Assembly (NCBI RefSeq): GCF_029910095.1
Contig: NZ_CP094526.1
Location: 6,820,001-6,884,000, forward strand
Origin: Bradyrhizobium sp. ISRA464
Lineage (GTDB): Bacteria; Pseudomonadota; Alphaproteobacteria; Rhizobiales; Xanthobacteraceae
DNA: 64,000 bases
Reading direction: 5' to 3'
The notes below the pieces were generated by a model. It was not told the DNA's origin and ran no database searches. It was given only the letters and a program-made list of their open reading frames with translations. The position numbers were made by a program, and so were the translations under genes. Below, one piece after another: positions 48,033 through 55,999 of the stretch (within the stretch, counting starts at the first letter, position 1; every line of letters begins with the position of its first letter).

Positions 48033-49529
48033 CTATCCGACGGCCCCTTCGAGCGAGATCGAGATCAGCTTCTGCGCTTCCACCGCGAACTCCATGGGCA
48101 GCTTTTGAAGTACGCCCTTCACGAAGCCGTTGACGACCAGGCCGATGGCTTCTTCCTGCGAGAGTCCGCGCTGGATGCAGTAGAACAGCACGTCCTCGGA
48201 GATCTTCGAGGTGGTCGCCTCGTGCTCGAACGTCGTCAACGAATTCTTGGCCTCGATATAGGGCATGGTGTGCGCGCCGCACTTGTCGCCGATCAAAAGC
48301 GAGTCGCAGGCGGTATAGTTGCGCGCGCCGGTGGCCTTGCGGTTGGCGCTGACCAGGCCGCGATAGGTGTTCTGCGATTTGCCGGCCGCGATGCCCTTGG
48401 AGATGATCCGGCTCGAGGTGTTCTTGCCGAGGTGAAGCATCTTGGTGCCGGAGTCGACCTGCTGGAAGCCGTTCGAGATCGCGATCGAGTAGAACTCGCC
48501 GCTCGAATTGTCGCCGCGCAGGATGCAGCTCGGATATTTCCAGGTAATCGCCGATCCGGTCTCGACCTGGGTCCAGGAGATCTTCGAATGCTTGCCGCGG
48601 CAGTCGCCACGCTTGGTGACGAAATTGTAGATGCCGCCCTTGCCTTCCGAATTGCCCGGATACCAGTTCTGCACCGTCGAATACTTGATCTCGGCGTCAT
48701 CGAGCGCGACGAGCTCGACCACGGCGGCATGCAACTGGTTCTCGTCGCGCTGCGGCGCGGTGCAGCCTTCGAGATAGGAGACGTAGGAGCCCTTGTCGGC
48801 GATGATCAGCGTACGCTCGAACTGGCCGGTGTTGCGCTCGTTGATGCGGAAATAGGTCGACAGCTCCATCGGGCAGCGCACGCCCGGCGGCACGTAGACG
48901 AACGAGCCGTCGGAGAACACCGCCGAGTTGAGCCTCGCGAAGAAGTTGTCGGAGGTCGGCACCACGCTGCCGAGATATTTCTGCACCAGCTCCGGGTGCT
49001 CGCGGATCGCCTCCGAGATCGGCATGAAAATCACGCCGGCCTTCTTCAGCTCCGCCTTGAAGGTGGTGGCAACGGAAACCGAATCGAACACGGCATCGAC
49101 TGCGATCTTGCGGCTGGCCGACGGCTCGCCGCCGGGCGCAGGTTCGACGCCCTCCAGAATCGCGACCTCACGAAGCGGGATGCCGAGCTTCTCGTAGGTC
49201 TTGAGAATTTCGGGATCGATCTCCTCGATCGAGGACAGCGCCTTCTTCGGCTTCGGCGCCGCGTAATAGTAGATGTCCTGATAATCGATCTTCGGATAAT
49301 TGACACGGGCCCAGGTCGGCTCCGTCATAGTCAGCCAGCGGCGAAACGCCTCCAGGCGCCATTCCAGCATCCAGGCCGGCTCGTCCTTTTTCGCGGAGAT
49401 AAATCGGACGGTGTCTTCCGACAGCCCCTTGGGAGCCTTGTCGGACTCGATCAGCGTCTCAAACCCATATCGATACTGGTCGACGTCGATGCGCCGGACG
49501 CGCTCGACCGTCTCTTCTACAGCTACCAT
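48033..49529 (-). CDS. sufB: SufB, Fe-S assembly scaffold
   Basis: The 498-residue protein is the scaffold on which SufBCD builds Fe-S clusters. Conserved segments include [39 protein letters not shown] and [16 protein letters not shown]. The ATG at 49529 has GGAG upstream. The codon use is strongly G/C-biased at third positions, as in the malic enzyme gene and unlike the older nif genes, suggesting a copy of a core gene drawn into the nif region. Confidence 0.97.
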   Translation of the reverse strand: MVAVEETVERVRRIDVDQYRYGFETLIESDKAPKGLSEDTVRFISAKKDEPAWMLEWRLEAFRRWLTMTEPTWARVNYPKIDYQDIYYYAAPKPKKALSSIEEIDPEILKTYEKLGIPLREVAILEGVEPAPGGEPSASRKIAVDAVFDSVSVATTFKAELKKAGVIFMPISEAIREHPELVQKYLGSVVPTSDNFFARLNSAVFSDGSFVYVPPGVRCPMELSTYFRINERNTGQFERTLIIADKGSYVSYLEGCTAPQRDENQLHAAVVELVALDDAEIKYSTVQNWYPGNSEGKGGIYNFVTKRGDCRGKHSKISWTQVETGSAITWKYPSCILRGDNSSGEFYSIAISNGFQQVDSGTKMLHLGKNTSSRIISKGIAAGKSQNTYRGLVSANRKATGARNYTACDSLLIGDKCGAHTMPYIEAKNSLTTFEHEATTSKISEDVLFYCIQRGLSQEEAIGLVVNGFVKGVLQKLPMEFAVEAQKLISISLEGAVG

Positions 49530-49557
49530 TGTTCGCTCCAACCACGTAAGGATGATG

Positions 49558-49707
49558 CTAGGCTATTCCGGCGAGTGCTGCGGCGCGCGCCTGATCGCAG
49601 AGATCACAGCCTTCTCGGGCGCAGCGGGCGCAACCAGGCCATCGACCGGAAAGGTGATAGCCGCCGACAAACCTCTCACATTCGCTGCGCGCTGCGGAGC
49701 CACTCAT
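49558..49707 (-). CDS. Cys-rich microprotein between ferredoxin and sufB
   Basis: The 49-residue protein has five cysteines, four of them as C-x2-C-x4-C-x2-C ([12 protein letters not shown]). Such an arrangement could hold a zinc ion or Fe-S cluster. AAAGGAG lies at ideal distance before the ATG, 11 bp after the ferredoxin stop, and sufB follows after 28 bp. I know no family for it. Its place suggests an accessory to Fe-S assembly. Confidence 0.6.
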   Translation of the reverse strand: MSGSAARSECERFVGGYHLSGRWPGCARCAREGCDLCDQARAAALAGIA

Positions 49708-49718
49708 CGACCGCTCCT

Positions 49719-49913
49719 TTATGCTGGTACGCAGGTGCCGGGCACCGGGCATACAACGGCGCATTGCGGCGCCTCGAAACGCCCCTCGCATTGGGTGCAT
49801 TTCTTCGGATTGATGACGTACATGTCGTTCTTGAGACTGATTGCGGCGTTGGGACATTCGAACTCGCATGCTCCGCACGCGGTGCACTGAGAGGCGATTA
49901 TCTTGTAAGCCAT
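49719..49913 (-). CDS. fdxN: 2[4Fe-4S] ferredoxin, FdxN-type
   Basis: The 64-residue ferredoxin has cluster cysteines at 10, 13, 16, 20 and 39, 42, 51, 55, the same spacing as FrxA in this window, of which it is a close paralogue. The ATG at 49913 has GGAG upstream; the open frame's longer N-terminus would include the promoter. It is the first gene of the sigma-54-linked suf operon. Confidence 0.92.
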   Translation of the reverse strand: MAYKIIASQCTACGACEFECPNAAISLKNDMYVINPKKCTQCEGRFEAPQCAVVCPVPGTCVPA

Positions 49914-49955
49914 CACTCCGAATCCTTGATCAGCCAATATGGACCGCAACTTCCC

Positions 49956-49971
49956 TTCAAGGATTGTGCCA
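49956..49971 (-). promoter_or_regulatory. Sigma-54-like promoter of the ferredoxin-suf operon
   Basis: The minus strand reads TGGCACAATCCTTGAA: the -24 half is exact, and the -12 half has GA where GC is expected. It lies 42 bp before the ferredoxin ATG, and a NifA site is at 50035-50050. Confidence 0.65.
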
Positions 49972-50034
49972 AACTTCTGGCGTTCATGTATCTCGGTTGA
50001 GATGCGTTGCGCGCATGTTGCGGCCTCGACAATG

Positions 50035-50050
50035 TGTCGCAAGTTCTACA
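50035..50050. promoter_or_regulatory. NifA site upstream of the ferredoxin-suf operon
   Basis: TGTCGCAAGTTCTACA fits TGT-N10-ACA, 63 bp upstream of the -24 half. Confidence 0.7.
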
Positions 50051-50701
50051 ATCGTAACCGTAAACGATTGCTTCGAGGCCATACCTTTTCGGCCCATACA
50101 AGCTGGCGCCGATTAACCCGTGCAGGTGAGCTGGGTTCGCCTGCTCCGATACAACGTCTTTGTATCGCGGTTGCGATCACCTGTCTTCAGTCGCGCGTCC
50201 CGGATACGCTCAAGCGCCCGGAGTCGCCCCAAACCGCAATGGATAGGTTTTCGATATCGGAAGTGCGGCAGCCGCGGCGCGATTTCGGCTATGGCGGCAC
50301 GATCGAGGACCGGCGCAATGACAGTTCGTCTGATCCGCGTCTGCACGGTATCAGCAGATTGGCGGCGATGGCAGCGGGCAAACGCGTCCCGGATGGTGCG
50401 TAGCCAAGGCCCGCCGCCGATCGCGCGTCTCAGGGCTTGTCTGGGACTACCGCAATTCTCAAAGTCAGTACGATCCACTTGGCCGGATTGCTGCGTCACT
50501 TGGGACCGAGCGTGGAACTCCTGAGTCCCTGCTCACCTTGATGCGCGCATGTTTCTCGCTAGCTTTCCAACGATCCAAAGATCGCGCATCTCGCCCGCTG
50601 GACCGGCCTGATCTAACAGCGCTGCGAGACGTTGCCCTGATCCGCTCGCTCAGGCGAGGCCCACGGTCTAGTGTCCGGGAGAGCCGCTCCACCCAGTTCC
50701 A
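50051..50701. other. No recognisable gene
   Basis: The stretch lies between the suf control region and the end of the NopD-like gene. The frames are short and unassignable; no tts, sigma-54 or transposase motif was seen. Confidence 0.45.
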
Positions 50702-53700
50702 TCAGCCCAAGCCAGGATGAGATCGAAGTCGGTCCTGGAGCGACTGCCGGTTGATGACGAGGTCGTCAAGGTGCATCGGCTCGTGCCTTGGCTGCTCTCC
50801 TTGGGCCAATCGTCGAACCAGCGCCCGCGTGCCGTCCACCAAAAAGAGGCCGCAATCATAGCTATTCCGCTGCTGGGCCATGCCGGGTGACGCCAGGCGG
50901 GCGCGCAGCCGTCGTGCGAGCTGCTCTGCCGCCTCGTCGTTGTGTCGCCGGACAGAGTCGTAGTGATAGGCAACCGGCTCTCCTCGCGTGCGGCGATCAA
51001 GGAGCAGCAGCGACCAATGGTTGCCGCGGCGATTGGGAGCCGTAGCATCGTTCACGGGCAGGAACACGAAGTCGGCGGTATCATTTCCATTCGGATCGTA
51101 GACGATGCGCCGGATTGCGCGGTGCATGTCGCTCGCGGTGCCGAATCGCAGTTGATAGTGGGCTATGAGGGGATCCACGAACTGCGTCCGAGCGGCGAGC
51201 TCCGGATGGTCCATCTGCAACTCCTGCGCCAGGAGCTCGTAATCCCTTTGAATATGCTCGTCGCCCAGCCATTCGGTGGCGCCGAGCTCTACTCCGCTTC
51301 GGCCGTGAGAGGAGGTTGTCGGATCCAAAGCTCCGATCTGAGCATCGGCGGATGTGCGCGGGAACGGCGCATGATGAGCGTCATCACGACGCAGCTCCTG
51401 CGGCGTAGGCGCATCCAGATCAATAAATGACTCAAGGCCGGCGTAGGTGTCTGAGCGAGCCCTGACGGGGTGCGCTGGCCCAAAGTGAGCATCGTCGTGC
51501 AAGTCGGACGCCGTCGGCGTATTCAGATCAACAAATGGCTCAAGGCCGCCGTAAGTGTCTGAGCGAGCTCTGGCAGAGGGCGCCGGCGCAAAGTGAGCAT
51601 CGTCGCGCAACTCGGACGGCGTCGGCGCATTCAGATCAACAAATGACTCAAGACCGCCGTAAGTGTCTGAGCGAGCCACGGCAAGATGCACCGGCGCAAA
51701 GTGAGCATCGTCGCGCACTTCGGACGGCGTCGGCGCATTCAGATCAACAAATGGCTCAAGACCACCATAGGTGTCTGAACGAGCCCTGGCAAGATGCGCT
51801 GGCCCAAAGTGAGCATCGTCGCGCAGTTCGGACGGCGTCGGCGCATTCAGATCAACAAATGACTCAAGACCGCCATAGGTGTCTGAGCGAGGCCTGGCAG
51901 AGGGCGCTGACGCAAAGTGAGCATCGTCGCGCAGTTCGGACGGTGTCGGCGCATTCAGATCAACTAATGACTCAAGACCGCCATAGGTGTCTGAGCGAGG
52001 CCCGGCAGAGGGCGCTGGCGCAAAGTGAGTATCGTCGCGCAACTCGGACGGCGTCGGCGCATTCAGATCAATAAATGGATCAAGACCGCCGTAGGTCCGT
52101 GACGGGGCACTGGCAGTTGATGGTGATGCTGGTTCTTGCATCTGCTCCCCCAACCAAGCCCAAGCTCCCACGCTCGGGGTGGCTGGCGTCGGAGGAAGCT
52201 CCTGCGCCGAGCCGGACTGCCGAGCGCCCTGCGAGCTCGGCTGCTCGCGGACTTGCAGCCCCAGCTCTCGGTTCGCCTCGATGAGTTTTAAGTAGTTGCG
52301 AAGATACGACAAATCTGGGCCGTGAATTCTGGCTCCAGTCCGTTGGAACGCAAATACATCGTTGTCCAGCTTTAACTGCTCCTCACTAGAGCCGTTAAGT
52401 CTCCCAGTTATGGTTCCCCTGCCATTTTTTTTAAGCCATGCACTCAGCGCACGAAGACGTCTAGCCCGTTGCTGCGCAGCCTGCCTCAGCTTCGTAGTCG
52501 GGGTTCTAAGATCGTTCAAGCTTTGGCAGAGCGCGGCCTCGATGAGCGGGGCGTCTTCGGGATGAGGGATCAGTTGACGGGGCCGACCAAGGACACGGGG
52601 TTCGACGGCTTCGGCCTCTTCGCCCCCACGCAAGAGCCGCCGGAGAACATTCAAAGTCGATTTAATGCTGTTCCGAGAGTCTCGCCCCAGGCTCTTGTAT
52701 ACCGAAATCTCTTCGTCCAGTGATGAACCGCCTCGCAACCGGGAAGCTAAAGGTCCCTTATTAATCGCGTGGAGAAATCGAATGAACACCCCAAGTCCGG
52801 AAACGCTGTTACCGATCGCCCCTGGTGTGAGCTTGCGCCGCTCGGCGTCTAAACGAAACTTCGCCAAGAGCTCCGCGTCTTCGGCTGGCATTTGCTCGGC
52901 GATCGGCTGGTCCGGCGCCCGCAGGCTTTCGGACGCAAACGTGTTGGGCGTGCTCGGAACGATGGCATCATCATGCAAGTGGTACGACCTGGACGGAAGC
53001 TGAGCTGGGACAGGCAAGGAGGGCGGAGTTTCCGAGCTCGGCCACTTGCTCCAATCAAGTTCGAGTGGCATCTGCAGTGCCCCGGTTGAGGTAGACCTGG
53101 CGGGTTCCTGCGATCCGACTTGTTCCGACTCCCGGGGCCGCGCCAGCGGGACTAAGGCGGACCATGATGGGCCGCCTTCCAGCACTACCGGAAGCTTATT
53201 CTGAGCGTGCCCTTTCGAGAAGACCAATGGCCTCACGGCGTCACCCAATGGGTTGTGCTGCCAAGCCATGTCTCCGACATGCCTCGCGACTGGATGTGCC
53301 GGCGGGGCGTATTCGTGCGCACGCCATGGCATCCGAGCCTGCCTCTGCGATGGTGACGCCTCCAGTTGGTGGGATGGCGGCCGCATCACCTGCTGCTCAA
53401 CAGCGGCGCCCTGCGGACCGCTTAGCGTCTTCTTTCTCTTCGCTGATCTCAAGTTCCCGACATCAGGCTCATCGCTCATGAGAACCTGCTCGCCAGGCAC
53501 GACGGTGCTCGTGTGACGTTCATCCGTCGGCTCGTGATCATGGTGGCGCCCGTTCGAGGGAAGAAGGGATTCTGCAGGGTCCAATGCCAGGCCATGTCGC
53601 GGCGGCTGAAGACAGGACAATGCACCGGCTTGGTCGACCGTCCCAAAAAATAAATCCTGATCGTCCCCCTCAGACAGTGCCGCTGGCCAGCTGAACGCTG

Positions 53701-55612
53701 GCTGCGACCCGCCCTGCTTAGTCGCGGCCTCACTCCCCCCTGCCCGGTCAGTGATTGACGCGACTCCGCCTGCCGACTGGGAGGCCCGGAGACGATCTAG
53801 TGCGGTAAGAACGAGCCGCCTTCGACTTTTGTCGAATATCTCAGCGTCGCTGTCCAGCGACTTGTCGTGAAGACGAGCAGCTATTCCCGGCTTCTTGTTT
53901 GCAAAGAGCCACCGGCCGAACCTGCGAAGAGGACGAACATAATTCGCCGTAGCGGTGATCTTCTTGTACCCTGCCTCAACGAGTGCGCCTTGAAGGCCGG
54001 AAACCAAGAGCGCGTCTTCGGAATAAAGAGGAGCAACGTTGGGTTTTCTCGCTCCCTCACGGAGATGATCAAGTGCCGCGCCGATACTTCTGTGACCACC
54101 GGCGTCCTTGTAGCGCTTGATCTCTTCATTTAGTGATTCGTCTTCATTCCATGTCTCGTCGAGAAGCCGAGCAGCAATGCCCGGCAGGTTGTTTGCACGC
54201 AGGTGGTGGCTGAAATCCGTGAGAAGAGTTGCATAGGTTTGGGCGGTACTCGAAGTTCCGGCCGACGCTGCTCGTTGTTTGTACTCTTTGATGAGAGTCC
54301 TGTCCTCGGGATAGGGAGTCAGGTCAGGGCGTGCCGCGATCGGCGCGACTCCTCCCGTCGACTGAGAGGTCCGCAGATGAGCTAGTGCCCAACGGACGTT
54401 CACCGTGCCACGTCTTGCTATGAACTCCTCGACATCTTCGTCCATGGACTCGTCATGAAGCCGATCAGCAATGCTAGGCTTGTCGTTCGCAAATAGCCAG
54501 CGGCCCAAACCGAGCAGAAACCCGATGTTGCTCGTAGCGGTGCTCTCGGCAGCGCCACCCCTGAGGAGCGCCTCCTTAAGCCCGGAAATAAGGAACGCAT
54601 CTTTGGCATAAAGCGGCTCCTCGCTGCGACCTACCACCACCCCATTGGACTGACCGGTCTGCAGCGCTGAGGCGCCCAGCATCGCCCCGTCCTCTTCGGC
54701 ATGCAGTGCTGGGATGTCTTCGTGCCCACTGGCCACCATCATGGCCTGCGCGTCCAATGATGATGCACTAACCTCATGGGCCCAGGACTGCGTTCGCAGG
54801 CGACTCCGCAAATTGCCGATTTCATTCGGCTGCCGCTCAATGGCAGCGCCTCGCTTCGCTCTCGAATTGCCTGATTCATGCTCATCGTCGAGGATCTCCT
54901 CGTCTGACAGGAAGTTGTTCCTGCCTGACGCACCCATCAGCCGGTCCGCAGCGCTGTGGTGGTTGTGCTGCCAATTCACCTGATGAAAGCTCGCTTGTGC
55001 ATCAGGTGGCTGACGGCGCTCGGTTGGCTCCAGAGATAACGAAGGGCGGGGTTCGTCCATGATCCCCCAAAGCTGGTCCTGATCGTGACCTTCTGCAAGG
55101 AGAACCTCTGGCCAGCCGACAGCTCCATGCGAAGCGCTGTGCTGGACTGTGCCATCCACGATACGGTCCAGCTCCATGAGCGGCGCAGCATTCAGCGTCG
55201 TTCCACTGCCTTCGCCGTGCGGAGCCGGCGTATATGGGCGCCCACTTGCCCGCGTGACGGGCCGCGCCTCAGATCGCGATGCATCCGCTTGATGGGCGCG
55301 GACCTGCGTGAGCACGCGAGTGGACGGGACAGCGACTTCGCTCAGCTGCCGCTGAAAGGCGGGTCCCTCTGCCGACGAGTCGGCCGGAGCGACATCTTGC
55401 GTGTCCACGCTATCCGTCTGTTGACGCCCCCGATTCATTGAGACGAAGTTCATCTGTACCCACTTTCGAAGATGAAGCGCCGGAAAGCGCTGATCGTATG
55501 CGCCTGGATTAGAGCGAGACGTCGCCGGCATTTGAGGGTTCAGCTCAGAGTGCGTTCCTGACGTCGGACCCAGCAAACCGTGATTACGGTCCCAACTTGC
55601 CGCACCAAGCAC
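50702..55612 (-). CDS. nopD: NopD-like type III effector, repeat-rich SUMO protease
   Basis: The 1636-residue frame ends in a C48 (Ulp1-type) peptidase domain with His1532 (NHWSLLLL), Asp1552 (YHYDSV), Gln1581 and Cys1587 (SYDCGLFLVDG). NopD/XopD/Bel2-5 proteins with this domain remove SUMO from plant nuclear proteins. Upstream lie seven tandem 36-residue repeats (about residues 1160-1420; DTYGGLESFVDLNAPTPSEL), each with a DLNxP core like an EAR repression motif. The N-terminal two thirds hold five divergent 85-residue modules that resemble the SAM-like domain of tyrosine recombinases, separated by basic patches such as AKRKKT. The GTG at 55612 has no clear ribosome-binding site; ATGs at 55531 and 55453 are alternatives. 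A tts box lies 84 bp upstream. Confidence 0.85.
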   Translation of the reverse strand: MLGAASWDRNHGLLGPTSGTHSELNPQMPATSRSNPGAYDQRFPALHLRKWVQMNFVSMNRGRQQTDSVDTQDVAPADSSAEGPAFQRQLSEVAVPSTRVLTQVRAHQADASRSEARPVTRASGRPYTPAPHGEGSGTTLNAAPLMELDRIVDGTVQHSASHGAVGWPEVLLAEGHDQDQLWGIMDEPRPSLSLEPTERRQPPDAQASFHQVNWQHNHHSAADRLMGASGRNNFLSDEEILDDEHESGNSRAKRGAAIERQPNEIGNLRSRLRTQSWAHEVSASSLDAQAMMVASGHEDIPALHAEEDGAMLGASALQTGQSNGVVVGRSEEPLYAKDAFLISGLKEALLRGGAAESTATSNIGFLLGLGRWLFANDKPSIADRLHDESMDEDVEEFIARRGTVNVRWALAHLRTSQSTGGVAPIAARPDLTPYPEDRTLIKEYKQRAASAGTSSTAQTYATLLTDFSHHLRANNLPGIAARLLDETWNEDESLNEEIKRYKDAGGHRSIGAALDHLREGARKPNVAPLYSEDALLVSGLQGALVEAGYKKITATANYVRPLRRFGRWLFANKKPGIAARLHDKSLDSDAEIFDKSRRRLVLTALDRLRASQSAGGVASITDRAGGSEAATKQGGSQPAFSWPAALSEGDDQDLFFGTVDQAGALSCLQPPRHGLALDPAESLLPSNGRHHDHEPTDERHTSTVVPGEQVLMSDEPDVGNLRSAKRKKTLSGPQGAAVEQQVMRPPSHQLEASPSQRQARMPWRAHEYAPPAHPVARHVGDMAWQHNPLGDAVRPLVFSKGHAQNKLPVVLEGGPSWSALVPLARPRESEQVGSQEPARSTSTGALQMPLELDWSKWPSSETPPSLPVPAQLPSRSYHLHDDAIVPSTPNTFASESLRAPDQPIAEQMPAEDAELLAKFRLDAERRKLTPGAIGNSVSGLGVFIRFLHAINKGPLASRLRGGSSLDEEISVYKSLGRDSRNSIKSTLNVLRRLLRGGEEAEAVEPRVLGRPRQLIPHPEDAPLIEAALCQSLNDLRTPTTKLRQAAQQRARRLRALSAWLKKNGRGTITGRLNGSSEEQLKLDNDVFAFQRTGARIHGPDLSYLRNYLKLIEANRELGLQVREQPSSQGARQSGSAQELPPTPATPSVGAWAWLGEQMQEPASPSTASAPSRTYGGLDPFIDLNAPTPSELRDDTHFAPAPSAGPRSDTYGGLESLVDLNAPTPSELRDDAHFASAPSARPRSDTYGGLESFVDLNAPTPSELRDDAHFGPAHLARARSDTYGGLEPFVDLNAPTPSEVRDDAHFAPVHLAVARSDTYGGLESFVDLNAPTPSELRDDAHFAPAPSARARSDTYGGLEPFVDLNTPTASDLHDDAHFGPAHPVRARSDTYAGLESFIDLDAPTPQELRRDDAHHAPFPRTSADAQIGALDPTTSSHGRSGVELGATEWLGDEHIQRDYELLAQELQMDHPELAARTQFVDPLIAHYQLRFGTASDMHRAIRRIVYDPNGNDTADFVFLPVNDATAPNRRGNHWSLLLLDRRTRGEPVAYHYDSVRRHNDEAAEQLARRLRARLASPGMAQQRNSYDCGLFLVDGTRALVRRLAQGEQPRHEPMHLDDLVINRQSLQDRLRSHPGLG
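51340..52115 (-). repeat. Seven tandem 108-bp coding repeats in the NopD-like gene
   Basis: The same DNA phrase recurs at 51431, 51539, 51647, 51755, 51863, 51971 and 52079, exactly 108 bp apart. Each unit encodes 36 residues of the form RSDTYGGLE.FVDLNAPTPS followed by ELRDDAHFAP. The central units are nearly identical, the outer ones more divergent, as expected from recent unequal exchange. Confidence 0.9.
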
Positions 55613-55695
55613 CCCGAGAATGGAGCGCTCCGATGTTTCTCATTTACGATCCACTTCCGCCGGCTGGACAGACTTACACTTCTCCCTAGGAGGGA

Positions 55696-55715
55696 TAGCT
55701 GTCGAGAACCTGACG
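55696..55715 (-). promoter_or_regulatory. tts box of the NopD-like gene
   Basis: The minus strand reads CGTCAGGTTCTCGACAGCTA, a near-consensus TtsI site pointing at the NopD-like gene. Confidence 0.8.
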
Positions 55716-55930
55716 GGCAGAATGCTGCGCGGCAATCCTGATTGCAGCGCAGGACACGTGACCCGAACTTCCCGCTCTCGTACGTGAAGGACCTGTTTGA
55801 GAGGATTCCGCAGTACGTAGAGAGAGGCAAGACGGGGCTTGAAACGCAAACAACGCTCCGCGGCCATTGAGTGCCGCGCCGCAGACTTGTTTTTGCGATG
55901 TGGCGATGCATTGCTTCGCGAGCGACGGCC

Positions 55931-55950
55931 TCGTCAGCTTCTCGAAAGCT
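55931..55950 (+). promoter_or_regulatory. tts box of the 729-aa effector gene
   Basis: TCGTCAGCTTCTCGAAAGCT is a full match to the tts consensus (GTCAGCTTnTCGAAAGCT). It lies 49 bp before the GTG start and 215 bp from the divergent tts box of the NopD-like gene. Confidence 0.9.
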
Positions 55951-55999
55951 CATCCATAGTAAGGACCAGCTCTATTGATTATTTGGATGTGAGACTAGC

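Noticed and set aside
48009..50000. 663-codon open frame antisense to sufB and the ferredoxin
   Set aside because: Same cause: high G/C at third positions of sufB leaves the opposite strand open. No family resemblance, and it crosses several genes.
51340..52115. CRISPR-like array
   Set aside because: The regular repeats have a 108-bp period, a multiple of three, are in frame within a protein, and lack unique spacers of constant length.
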